From contig DGSN01000052.1 in assembly GCA_002393575.1 (NCBI GenBank), positions 17,459 through 32,170 on the forward strand: 14,712 bases of DNA, in the 5' to 3' direction. Positions 6,775-14,653 of this stretch are shown piece by piece. Each line of letters starts with the position of its first letter. Within the stretch, counting starts at the first letter, position 1. The stretch comes from Prevotellaceae bacterium UBA4361. GTDB taxonomy: Bacteria; Bacteroidota; Bacteroidia; Bacteroidales; Bacteroidaceae. The notes below the pieces were generated by a model. That model was not told the origin of the DNA, made no database searches, and was given only the letters and a program-made list of their open reading frames with translations. The translations under genes were made by a program, and so were the position numbers.

Positions 6775-6795
6775 ATGAAGAATGAAGAATGAAGA
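6775..6795 (+). repeat. three ATGAAGA heptamers at a translation start
   Basis: ATG codons at 6775, 6782 and 6789 lie in three different frames because the unit is 7 bp. The first two give only MKNEE followed by a stop; the third opens the next gene and sets its N-terminus (MKN). The same word fills 164-226 and, inverted, 257-345. It follows directly after the DUF58 stop codon. Confidence 0.75.
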
Positions 6796-7868
6796 ATAAA
6801 ATATGGAAAATAGGATTGCTTCTGCTGGTTCTTTGCCATGCCATGACTGGCAAGGCACAAGTGACGGTGGAAGCAAGACTTGACTCCAACCAAATCTACA
6901 TAGGCGAACAGACGAGCATCCTGCTGGAAGTGAGCGTGGATGCCAACCAACGAGTGGAACTGCCAAAGTTCGACTCGCTGCAATTGATTACGCCTGGCGT
7001 AGAAGTGCTCCGAACCACCAAGACGGACACCAACCAGCTCAACAAGGGTCAACGCATGACGCTGTCGCAACGATACTACATCACCTCGTTCGACTCCGCC
7101 ATCTATAGCATTCCACCGCTGAAAGTGAAGGTGGATGGTAAGGACTACGAGACGAAGGGACTGGGACTGAAAGTCTATACCGTGAACATCGACACGCTCC
7201 ATGCCGACAGCATCTTCGGCATGAAGGCTGAGATGCGCCCACCATTCGAGTGGGAAGACTGGAGTTCTCTGCTCTGGCTCTCTCTGCTGGTGTTGGTACT
7301 GACGGCTCTCCTCATCTACATTGCCATTCGACTGAAGGACAACAAACCAATCATCCGACGCATCAGGGTGAAACCTCGTCTGGCTCCTCACAAGGCTGCC
7401 ATGATGAAAATTGAGCAAATCAAGGAGGAGAAGATTTGGCAGAAGGAAGACTCGAAAGAATACTATACGCAGTTGACTGACACGCTTCGCCAATACATTA
7501 ACGAGCGTTACGGCTTCAACGCCATGGAAATGACAACCAGCGAAATCATCGAGCACCTGCAAGAGGTGAACGACGAGAATGCCATTGCCGAACTGCGTGA
7601 ACTCTTCGAAACGGCTGACTTGGTGAAGTTTGCAAAATACAGCACGCTCATCAACGAGAACGACCGCAACCTTGTGAATGCCATTGAGTACATCAACAGC
7701 ACGAAGAAAGAGGAGCCTGTGGTGCAACAGCCAGAGGAAATCGTCATCGTAGAGAAACGATCGAAGGTGGCGAAAAACGTACTGCTGGCAAGTATCACTG
7801 CTGCATCTATCGCCCTGCTCATTGCAGCCGGCTATCTCATCTACAGAATCATTATGCTCAATGTGTAA
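6789..7868 (+). CDS. BatD-like membrane protein of the Bat operon
   Basis: This 359-residue protein has a signal peptide (1 to about 23, cleavage near GKA/Q), a periplasmic beta-rich domain (about 24-155, opening VTVEARLDSNQIYIGEQTS), a membrane segment (about 158-181), a cytoplasmic helical region (about 182-325) and a second membrane segment (about 330-356). Its helical region (EYYTQLTDTLRQYINERYGF onward, through VKFAKYS) resembles the tail of BatD downstream (EFYDEVLKTLYGYIADKLNL through CEFARYAPG), and its N-terminus resembles the start of BatD, so the two look paralogous. It is commonly annotated as hypothetical in Bacteroidales bat clusters. The start lies inside a heptamer repeat, 14 bp after the DUF58 gene. 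The function is unknown; a membrane partner of the BatA/BatB proteins is inferred. Confidence 0.85.
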   Translation: MKNKIWKIGLLLLVLCHAMTGKAQVTVEARLDSNQIYIGEQTSILLEVSVDANQRVELPKFDSLQLITPGVEVLRTTKTDTNQLNKGQRMTLSQRYYITSFDSAIYSIPPLKVKVDGKDYETKGLGLKVYTVNIDTLHADSIFGMKAEMRPPFEWEDWSSLLWLSLLVLVLTALLIYIAIRLKDNKPIIRRIRVKPRLAPHKAAMMKIEQIKEEKIWQKEDSKEYYTQLTDTLRQYINERYGFNAMEMTTSEIIEHLQEVNDENAIAELRELFETADLVKFAKYSTLINENDRNLVNAIEYINSTKKEEPVVQQPEEIVIVEKRSKVAKNVLLASITAASIALLIAAGYLIYRIIMLNV

Positions 7869-7896
7869 TCTCTGAGCACTTATCAATCATTAACGC

Positions 7897-8886
7897 ATGG
7901 AATTTAAGAATCCATATTTTTTCGCTCTGCTGGCATTGCTCATACCTTATATAATATGGTATGTGCTGCGCTACAAGAAAAGTTTGCCAGCGCTGCGAAT
8001 GCCCGAAATAGCCAAGTACAGGTTTGTGCCTCGTTCTTGGCGCATCTACCTTTTGCCTGTGCCTTTCTTCCTACGCGTGTTCACCATGATACTCGTGATT
8101 TGCATCTTGGCTCGTCCGCAGAGCAAGCACACATGGAGCAACACCGACGTGGAAGGAATCGACATCATGCTCTCGGTGGATGTTTCCACGAGTATGCTGA
8201 CAGAGGACTTCAAGCCAAACCGCGTGGAAGCACTGAAGGAAATTGCACAGAAATTCGTGGACAAGCGACCTAACGACAACATCGGCTTGACCTTCTTTGC
8301 TGGCGAAGCCTACACTCAATGTCCGCTCACCACCGACCACGCCGTATTGATGAACCTCTACAACTCGGCTGACAACAAAATGGCTGAAAAAGGCATCATC
8401 GAAGACGGTACAGCCATTGGCGACGGCATCATGAACTCCCTGCTGCGACTGCGAGAGAGTCCTGCCAAATCGAAAGTCATCATCCTGCTCACCGACGGTG
8501 TGAACAACTCGGGAAACATTTCCCCTCTCACCGCTGCCGAAATAGCCAAGAAGCAAAAGGTGAGAATCTACACCATCGGTATCGGACGAAACGGCATGGC
8601 TCCTTATCCTCTGCCTACGGGTGGTACGGTGATGCTGCCAGTGGAAATCGACGAGCAGACCATGACGAAGATTTCGGAAGAGACAGGAGGACGCTACTTC
8701 CGCGCTCAGAAGAACGACGAATTGAAAGCTATCTATGACGAAATCGACCACATGGAGCGAACGAAATTCAGTGTGCGCCAGTTCAGCAAGCGCAGTGAAC
8801 TGTATAAACCTTTCGCTCTCGCTGCACTCGTGAGCCTCCTGCTCGAAATTCTGCTGAATGTATTCGTCTTGAGACGTTTGCCATAA
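7897..8886 (+). CDS. batA: BatA, membrane-anchored von Willebrand A protein
   Basis: This 329-residue inner-membrane protein has two N-terminal membrane segments (about 7-24 and 57-73), a von Willebrand A domain (about 88-285) and a C-terminal membrane segment (about 308-325). The MIDAS metal site is complete: DVSTS (D95, S97, S99), T172 in DGTAIGDG and D200 in LLTDGVNN. The ARPQ motif just before the domain (72-75) is shared with the next gene product. Bat proteins were first linked to aerotolerance in Bacteroides fragilis; how they act is still unclear. It follows the previous gene by 28 bp and precedes batB by 32 bp. Confidence 0.93.
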   Translation: MEFKNPYFFALLALLIPYIIWYVLRYKKSLPALRMPEIAKYRFVPRSWRIYLLPVPFFLRVFTMILVICILARPQSKHTWSNTDVEGIDIMLSVDVSTSMLTEDFKPNRVEALKEIAQKFVDKRPNDNIGLTFFAGEAYTQCPLTTDHAVLMNLYNSADNKMAEKGIIEDGTAIGDGIMNSLLRLRESPAKSKVIILLTDGVNNSGNISPLTAAEIAKKQKVRIYTIGIGRNGMAPYPLPTGGTVMLPVEIDEQTMTKISEETGGRYFRAQKNDELKAIYDEIDHMERTKFSVRQFSKRSELYKPFALAALVSLLLEILLNVFVLRRLP

Positions 8887-8918
8887 ACAACGACACAGAG
8901 TTTTTCTCAACAACTACC

Positions 8919-9953
8919 ATGTTTAGATTTGCACAACCCATATTTCTATATCTCCTGCTATTGATTCCCATTTTGACAGCAGCCTACGTCTTCATCAACT
9001 TTCGGCAAAAGCAGAAACTGAAGAAATTCGGCAATGTTGACATCGTGAAAGGACTCACCGTTGGTGTGTCACGTTTCCGCCGTAATGTGAAGTTTCTGTT
9101 GCTCATGCTTGCCCTTGCACTGATTTGCTTCCTTTTGGCTCGTCCACAATACGGTACCCGCAACGAGGAAATCAAGCGGCAAGGCATCGAAGCCATCATT
9201 GCCGTCGATGTGTCGAACTCAATGCTTTGCCAAGACATCAAACCAAGTCGATTGGACAAATCAAAAATGCTGGTAAGCAAACTCATAGAGCAACTGGACG
9301 AGGACCGCGTGGGACTCGTGGCTTTTGCAGGAACAGCTATCACGCTGCTGCCTGTGACATCAGACTACGTGAGTGCCAAGATGTTCCTCGACCAACTCAA
9401 CCCTTCCACCATCTCCATCCAAGGCACCAATATGGCTGAAGCCATTGCAAGAGCTACGGCTGGATTCTCGGACAACAAGATGGTGGGCAAAGCACTCATT
9501 CTCATAACCGATGCTGAGGACAACGAGGAGGGTGCCGTGGAAGCAGCAAAGGCTGCTAAGGAAAAGGGCATTCGCATCTTCGTGCTATCAATAGGTACGG
9601 AAAGCGGTGGACCTATTCCGATGGGCAATGGCTACAAGAAGGACAATGCGGGCAACGTAGTCACTACGAAACTCAACGAAGCAGTGGGCAAACAGATAGC
9701 CAAAGCAAGTGGTGGCGTTTACATCAATGTGGACCAGACCAACCAGGCACAACGTCTGCTGGAGAAGGAAATCGAAACGATGCAAAAGGACGACTTTTCT
9801 TCGTCGATGTATTCCGAATATGATGAGCAATTCGTGGCTGTGGCTATCCTGCTTTTCATCACTCTCCTGTTAGAGATGTGCATCATGGAAAAGAAAAATC
9901 CTCTGCTCCACAACTTCAAGCTCTTCAAGGAACAAACAGAAGGTGGCAAATAA
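8919..9953 (+). CDS. batB: BatB, membrane-anchored von Willebrand A protein
   Basis: This 344-residue protein is a paralogue of BatA with the same layout: membrane segments at about 8-27 and 57-73, ARPQ at 74-77, a von Willebrand A domain at about 90-290 and a C-terminal membrane segment at about 310-330. The MIDAS residues are D97, S99 and S101 (DVSNS), T170 (QGTNMAEA) and D198 (ITDAEDN). The Met-Gly-Asn insert with many charged residues near 226-240 is a difference from BatA. The gene ends 71 bp before batC, a wider gap that contains a weak 6-bp hairpin (9957-9975). BatA and BatB probably work as a pair, given their shared architecture; direct contact is inference. Confidence 0.93.
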   Translation: MFRFAQPIFLYLLLLIPILTAAYVFINFRQKQKLKKFGNVDIVKGLTVGVSRFRRNVKFLLLMLALALICFLLARPQYGTRNEEIKRQGIEAIIAVDVSNSMLCQDIKPSRLDKSKMLVSKLIEQLDEDRVGLVAFAGTAITLLPVTSDYVSAKMFLDQLNPSTISIQGTNMAEAIARATAGFSDNKMVGKALILITDAEDNEEGAVEAAKAAKEKGIRIFVLSIGTESGGPIPMGNGYKKDNAGNVVTTKLNEAVGKQIAKASGGVYINVDQTNQAQRLLEKEIETMQKDDFSSSMYSEYDEQFVAVAILLFITLLLEMCIMEKKNPLLHNFKLFKEQTEGGK

Positions 9954-10024
9954 AGTGCAGAAAAAGGACTTCTGCTTATCTCATTCTGAATCAAGAAGAT
10001 ATGTACCTTTAAGTAAACCAAATT

Positions 10025-10759
10025 ATGCAAAGATATATCACATTTGTCATATCACTCCTCGTGTGCAGCATGGCATGGAGTCAGAGCAATGAGCGCGACT
10101 TCATTCGCATGGGCAACAAATACTTCCGTTCAGGTCAATACCAAAAGGCTGAAACGTACTACCGCAAGGCGATTGACAAGAAGCCAACAATGGAAGGCTA
10201 CTACAATCTGGGCAATGCATTGGCATTTCAGGAACAGGACTCAACCGCATTCGAAATGTATAAAAAAGCGGTGGCAGAGCCTTCGGATAACACGCTCAAG
10301 AAATCGCACATTTACCACAACATGGGCAATCTGACCTATGCGAGCGCACTTCGAGAAATGAATACGGGTGGACAGAATGCCAGTCAGGGTTTCCAGCAAG
10401 CAGTTGACCTCTACAAAAGCGCACTCCGACTGAACCCGAATGACAACGAAACACGCTACAACCTGGCTATGGCGCAGCATCAACTGAAGAAGAGCCAACA
10501 AGGTGGTGGCGGTGGAAACAACGACAAAAACAAAGACAAAGACAAACAAAAGCAAGAACAACAAAAGCAACAGCAACAACAGCAGCAACAACAGGAACAG
10601 CCACAACAACCTCAGGCTCCAAAGCAACCAAAGAAGGACGAAATAGACGACAAAACCGCTGAACAGTTGCTTAACTCTGCTCAGCAAGACGAAAAGAATG
10701 TGCAGCGCAAGGTGCAAAAGAATCCATCGAAGCGCAAGAGTCTGGAAAAGGATTGGTAA
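10025..10759 (+). CDS. batC: BatC, TPR protein with Gln/Lys-rich tail
   Basis: This 244-residue protein has a signal peptide (1 to about 19, cleavage near MAWSQ) and so is probably exported to the periplasm. TPR-type helices occupy about 22-155, clearest at GNKYFRSGQYQKAETYYRKA (30-49) and FQQAVDLYKSALRLNPND (123-140). A low-complexity tract at 157-204 starts with GGGGG and includes nine consecutive Gln (182-190) coded by mixed CAA and CAG codons. The C-terminus (VQRKVQKNPSKRKSLEKDW) is basic. TPR domains usually bind other proteins, which fits a scaffold role for BatA/BatB. Repeat length in the Gln tract may vary between strains. Confidence 0.88.
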   Translation: MQRYITFVISLLVCSMAWSQSNERDFIRMGNKYFRSGQYQKAETYYRKAIDKKPTMEGYYNLGNALAFQEQDSTAFEMYKKAVAEPSDNTLKKSHIYHNMGNLTYASALREMNTGGQNASQGFQQAVDLYKSALRLNPNDNETRYNLAMAQHQLKKSQQGGGGGNNDKNKDKDKQKQEQQKQQQQQQQQQEQPQQPQAPKQPKKDEIDDKTAEQLLNSAQQDEKNVQRKVQKNPSKRKSLEKDW

Positions 10760-10782
10760 ATTCTTCCCCACTCTCATATTTG
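10752..10782 (+). promoter_or_regulatory. possible internal promoter before batD
   Basis: ATTG (10752-10755), a 19-nt spacer, and CATATTTG (10775-10782) match the TTTG/TAnnTTTG consensus at all but two defined positions. They overlap the batC end and the 104-bp gap before batD, the longest gap in the operon. Chance is a real alternative. Confidence 0.25.
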
Positions 10783-10863
10783 CGCAAGCAACAACTTCAC
10801 TTTCTTTCTCACATTCTAAAAACCACATACACATTATAAATATATAGAAGATTCATCAAGAAA

Positions 10864-12732
10864 ATGAAACGGCTCAGTGCTTTCATCATAGCGATTCTAC
10901 TTCAATCCTCACTCTTCGTTCTGAGGGGATTTGCCGAAGATGTCACCATCACGGTGCAAGCCCCAACCACCATAGAGGCAGGTGACCAGTTCAGGGTGAG
11001 GTTTACCATCAGTTCTCAAAACGTATCAAACTTCAACGCTCCCGACTTCAAGGGATTTGAAGTGATTTATGGTCCTGCGACTTCACGCCAAAGCAGCATA
11101 CAGATTATCAACGGACGGTCCTCGCAAAGCAGTTCGATTACCTACACTTACGTTCTGCTCGGCTCAAAGCCTGGAACCTACACGTTGAATCCTGCTACAG
11201 CCGAAGTGGGAGGAAAGACTGTGAAGTCGAAACCCATGAAGATTCACGTCACCAAACTGGGACAAGGTGCAGCAGCAGGAGCACACCAACAGACGCAGAG
11301 CAGCAGTTCGTCATCGTCGGGACGCTCTTCGAGCAACACTTCCGACAACAGCAATAGCATCTCATCCAATCAGCTATTCATGACAGCTACAGCCTCCCGA
11401 ACAAACGTGTTCGAGCAGGAAGCAATACTCGTGACATACAAACTCTACACACTGGTCAACCTTACTCAGCTCGACGGTAAGCTCCCAACTCTCGATGGTT
11501 TCCAAATTCAGGAGATTCCACTTCCACGAACCAAGGAATTTTCGTTAGAAACCTACAATGGCAGAAACTATCACACCGTAGTGTGGAGCCAATATGTGTT
11601 ATTCCCTCAAAAAACAGGAAAACTGACCATTCCGTCTGTTACATTCGAAGGCGTTGTGGTACAGCCTAACAGATCGTTAGACCCAATTGATGCCTTTTTC
11701 AATGGCACAAGCGGAATGTTGGAGCTGAAAAAGAAAATAGTTACACCTGCCCTCAATATCTTTGTGCAGCCATTGCCAACGAAGCCTGAAGGCTATTCGA
11801 GCGCTGTAGGTAAATTCAGCATTTCGTCTTCCATCAACGCAAAAGAAGTGAAAACCAATGATGCCATCACTATCAAAATCAATGTGAATGGTACGGGTAA
11901 CATGAAATTGATTGGCACACCAGAATTGGCATTCCCGAAGGATTTCGAAACTTACGATGCCAAAGTGACCGACAATTTCAACCTCACTCGTGCAGGGCTT
12001 TCAGGAACAAAAACCTTCGAATACTTAGCCGTGCCACGCCACGCAGGTACTTACACAATTCCTGCTGCCAAGTTTGTGTATTTTGACACCGAATCAAAGT
12101 CTTACAGAACCTTGACAACGGAAGCTTATACCGTGAAAGTGGCAAAGGGCAAAGGGAATTCGGCACAGGCAGTAAGCGACTTCACTAATGGAAAAGAGGA
12201 CATTGAAGAACTCAATCAGGACATCCGCTTCATCAAGACAAACAATGTGACACCAAAGAAGCAGAATTTCGATTTCTTCACCTCTTGGAAATACGCATTG
12301 TGCTATGTCATTCCGTTGATTGTCTTCCTCGTTATCGTCATCTTGGGAAGAAAACGCATCAACTCACTCTCTGACATTGCTGCCACTCGTGGAAAGAAGG
12401 CAAATAAGATTGCACAGAAACGACTCAAATTGGCTGACAGTCTCATGAAAGAAGGAAAGCAGAATGAATTCTACGATGAAGTACTGAAAACTCTCTACGG
12501 CTACATTGCGGATAAACTGAATCTGCACCAGGAAAATCTGAACAAAGATAATGTGCAGCAGGAGCTTCTGTCGAAAGATGTGCCACAGGACATCATCGAC
12601 CAATTCATCACTACGCTCAACGACTGTGAGTTTGCTCGATATGCACCAGGTGACTCCAATGCCAACATGGAAAATATCTACGAAAAGGCTATTTCTATCA
12701 TTAGCAAAATTGAAGAAAACATAAAAAAATGA
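10864..12732 (+). CDS. batD: BatD, large periplasmic membrane-anchored protein
   Basis: This 622-residue protein has a signal peptide (1 to about 24, cleavage near GFA/ED), a first beta-sandwich domain (about 26-131, VTITVQAPTTIEAGDQFRVR), a Ser/Gln-rich linker (134-168, including seven Ser in a row), further beta-rich domains (about 170-430), a membrane segment (about 476-494) and a charged cytoplasmic tail (495-622). This is the oxygen-tolerance BatD family layout; the bulk faces the periplasm. The tail (EFYDEVLKTLYGYIADKLNL) resembles that of the protein at 6789-7868. The stop codon overlaps the batE start in ATGA, so the two are probably translationally coupled. Biochemical function is unknown. 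Confidence 0.93.
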   Translation: MKRLSAFIIAILLQSSLFVLRGFAEDVTITVQAPTTIEAGDQFRVRFTISSQNVSNFNAPDFKGFEVIYGPATSRQSSIQIINGRSSQSSSITYTYVLLGSKPGTYTLNPATAEVGGKTVKSKPMKIHVTKLGQGAAAGAHQQTQSSSSSSSGRSSSNTSDNSNSISSNQLFMTATASRTNVFEQEAILVTYKLYTLVNLTQLDGKLPTLDGFQIQEIPLPRTKEFSLETYNGRNYHTVVWSQYVLFPQKTGKLTIPSVTFEGVVVQPNRSLDPIDAFFNGTSGMLELKKKIVTPALNIFVQPLPTKPEGYSSAVGKFSISSSINAKEVKTNDAITIKINVNGTGNMKLIGTPELAFPKDFETYDAKVTDNFNLTRAGLSGTKTFEYLAVPRHAGTYTIPAAKFVYFDTESKSYRTLTTEAYTVKVAKGKGNSAQAVSDFTNGKEDIEELNQDIRFIKTNNVTPKKQNFDFFTSWKYALCYVIPLIVFLVIVILGRKRINSLSDIAATRGKKANKIAQKRLKLADSLMKEGKQNEFYDEVLKTLYGYIADKLNLHQENLNKDNVQQELLSKDVPQDIIDQFITTLNDCEFARYAPGDSNANMENIYEKAISIISKIEENIKK

Positions 12733-13478
12733 AACAGGCTATTTCTATCATATTACTCTCCTTGCTCTTCACATCCACTTCGTTTGCACAGAGCAAAGCG
12801 GAAGCCGATTCCCTTTATATCAAAGAGAAATACGAAGAGGCAGCCAAGATGTATGAGAAAATTCTCTCTACACAAGGAGAAGCAGCAGAAATCTACTACA
12901 ACTTAGGCAACTGCTACTACAAACTGGAAAACGTGCCCTACTCCATTCTCAACTACGAGCGTGCCCTGATGTTAAGTCCTGGAGACGGTGACATTCGTAC
13001 CAACTTGGCATTGGCTCGTGCCAGAACCGTTGACAGAATCACTCCAGCGTCGGAAATGTTTTTCATTACATGGTGGCACAACATTACGAACAGCATGAGT
13101 ATCGTTGCATGGATTCGGTTTGCCGTAACATGCTTCATCCTCATGCTTATCGGCATCTTGGCATATATGTTCCACACCAACCTGAGAATTCGGAAAGTGG
13201 GTGCGTATGGTGCCATCACCTTGTTTCTTCTAGTCATCTTAGCCAATCTATGCGCCTTGACGCAGCATCAATTTTTGGCAAAACGCTCTTACGCCATTAT
13301 GATTGCTCCTGCAACCACCGTGAAAAGTTCGCCAAGCGAAAGCAGTACCGACCTTTTCATTATCCATGAAGGCTCAAAAGTGGAGATTCTTGACAACACG
13401 ATGAAAGGTTGGCGAGAAGTGAAGCTGGAAGAAGGTAAGCAAGGATGGGTGGAAATGAATTCTATGGAGATGATTTAA
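12729..13478 (+). CDS. batE: BatE, TPR and SH3-like membrane protein
   Basis: This 249-residue protein has a signal peptide (1-20, SFA/QS), TPR helices (about 26-87, IYYNLGNCYYKLENVPYSIL), two membrane segments (about 127-147 and 158-178) and a C-terminal SH3b-like domain (about 188-247, with GWREVKLEEGKQGWVE). TPRs bind proteins and bacterial SH3-type domains often bind peptides or peptidoglycan, so an envelope scaffold role is plausible. It overlaps batD by 4 bp (ATGA) and precedes the phosphatase gene by 30 bp. It is the second TPR protein of the operon, after BatC, and differs by its membrane and SH3b parts. Confidence 0.9.
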   Translation: MKQAISIILLSLLFTSTSFAQSKAEADSLYIKEKYEEAAKMYEKILSTQGEAAEIYYNLGNCYYKLENVPYSILNYERALMLSPGDGDIRTNLALARARTVDRITPASEMFFITWWHNITNSMSIVAWIRFAVTCFILMLIGILAYMFHTNLRIRKVGAYGAITLFLLVILANLCALTQHQFLAKRSYAIMIAPATTVKSSPSESSTDLFIIHEGSKVEILDNTMKGWREVKLEEGKQGWVEMNSMEMI

Positions 13479-13508
13479 TGTAAAACCAACTCGGAAAGGG
13501 ACCAACAC

Positions 13509-14204
13509 ATGATGCCATTAGATATCATATCTTTTGACCAACAAGCTACATTGGCTGTCAATGGTAGTAATTCTTTGTTTTGGGACAATGTCATGTACAC
13601 TGTCACTGACACATTCTCATGGTCGCTGCTCATTGCCATGCTGATTTATATCCTTTTCAAGAACACACAACTCAAAGGCACCCTTTTTATCCTCATTACC
13701 ATCGGGCTGATGATTTTCGTAGCCGATAGAATTTGCTCTGGCATGGTGAAACCGATGGTGGGAAGATGGCGTCCAGCCCAAGACCCCGAACTCATGTATC
13801 TTGTGGATATAGTGAATGGATACAGAGGCGGACGGTTCGGCTTCTTCTCGGGACATGCGTGCAACACGTGCTGCATGGCAACGTTTTTGGCTCTCCTATT
13901 CCGCAGTACACGCCTCACGTTCATTCTCTATTTCTGGTCATTTACAACCACCTACACTCGCCTCTATTTGGGTGTACATTACATTGGCGATGTGACCGTC
14001 GGTTTTATTGTGGGAGCCACCATAGGAGTCCTTTTCTATCTACTTTACTATAAACTCCATCAACGCTTCTTCAAAGCAAAACTCATATCAGAACAGTTCA
14101 CCTCAACGGGATTTTTAAAAAGTGACATCAACAGATTCATAGCAACCGTTTTTGTCAATTATATCCTCGTTATCACGATTGCACTAACAAGGGGTATTAG
14201 TTAA
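13509..14204 (+). CDS. PAP2-family membrane phosphatase
   Basis: This 231-residue polytopic membrane protein belongs to the PAP2/type-2 phosphatidic acid phosphatase superfamily, which removes phosphate from lipid phosphates such as undecaprenyl pyrophosphate. All three motifs are present: K81-x6-R88-P89 (KPMVGRWRP), S114-G115-H116 (FFSGH, with Phe for the usual Pro) and R151-x5-H157-x3-D161 (TRLYLGVHYIGD, with Thr for the usual Ser). About five or six hydrophobic segments are visible. It is 30 bp after batE and on the same strand, so probably cotranscribed. The substrate cannot be read from sequence; undecaprenyl-PP recycling or lipid A dephosphorylation are the usual options. Met1 or Met2 may be the start. 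Confidence 0.9.
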   Translation: MMPLDIISFDQQATLAVNGSNSLFWDNVMYTVTDTFSWSLLIAMLIYILFKNTQLKGTLFILITIGLMIFVADRICSGMVKPMVGRWRPAQDPELMYLVDIVNGYRGGRFGFFSGHACNTCCMATFLALLFRSTRLTFILYFWSFTTTYTRLYLGVHYIGDVTVGFIVGATIGVLFYLLYYKLHQRFFKAKLISEQFTSTGFLKSDINRFIATVFVNYILVITIALTRGIS

Positions 14205-14250
14205 AAGGCACTTATTTTTCCATTTTTCATCAAAAAAAACACGGAAATAT

Positions 14251-14281
14251 TTTGTCAGTTCCAGAAAAAGGACTACCTTTG
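14251..14281 (+). promoter_or_regulatory. consensus promoter for the tRNA cluster
   Basis: TTTG (14251-14254), a spacer of exactly 19 nt, then TACCTTTG (14274-14281) match the Bacteroidetes primary sigma consensus at every defined position. Transcription should start near 14288, about 58 nt before tRNA-Val. The rest of 14205-14345 is A/T-rich and holds no clear terminator for the phosphatase gene. Confidence 0.8.
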
Positions 14282-14345
14282 CACTCGCTTTCGGAAATGA
14301 AACTCTAAAGCCAAAGAAAAGCAAGAGCATTTCTAAGAAAACAAA

Positions 14346-14420
14346 GGGCGTTTAGCTCAGCTGGTTCAGAGCATCTGCCTTACAAGCAGAGGGTCGGCGG
14401 TTCGAATCCGTCAACGCCCA
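14346..14420 (+). tRNA. tRNA-Val (UAC)
   Basis: A 75-nt cloverleaf with acceptor GGGCGTT/AACGCCC, anticodon stem TCTGC/GCAGA, loop CTTACAA (anticodon TAC) and T-loop TTCGAAT. The discriminator is A; CCA is not encoded. Confidence 0.95.
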
Positions 14421-14437
14421 CAAATCATTCAAGATTC

Positions 14438-14511
14438 GGCTCGTTAGCTCAACTGAATAGAGCATCTGACTACGGATCAGAAGGTTATAGGTTTGAATCC
14501 TATACGAGTCA
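14438..14511 (+). tRNA. tRNA-Arg (ACG)
   Basis: A 74-nt cloverleaf with acceptor GGCTCGT/ACGAGTC (one G-U pair), anticodon stem TCTGA/TCAGA and loop CTACGGA (anticodon ACG, probably inosine-modified). T-loop is TTTGAAT. It is 17 nt after tRNA-Val. CCA is not encoded. Confidence 0.95.
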
Positions 14512-14543
14512 CTTCAGCAGAGGCTGATGAACAAAATTGTGTA

Positions 14544-14626
14544 GGGCATATTCCAGAGTGGCCAAATGGGGCAGACTGTAAATCTGCTGGCTTTCGCCTT
14601 CGGTGGTTCGAATCCATCTGTGCCCA
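14544..14626 (+). tRNA. tRNA-Tyr (GUA)
   Basis: An 83-nt class II tRNA with acceptor GGGCATA/TGTGCCC (one G-U pair), anticodon stem GCAGA/TCTGC, loop CTGTAAA (anticodon GTA) and a long variable arm. CCA is not encoded. Confidence 0.95.
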
Positions 14627-14653
14627 CACTTTTTTTGTGAACATAAAGAAGAT

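Noticed and set aside
6729..7886. Minus-strand open frame of 385 codons opposite the BatD-like gene
   Set aside because: The plus-strand product has a signal peptide, membrane segments and a BatD-like tail; the antisense product has no such features and spans the DUF58 junction.
9957..9975. GCAGAA/TTCTGC hairpin after batB as a terminator
   Set aside because: The stem is only 6 bp with a 7-nt loop and no T-run, and batC follows closely on the same strand.
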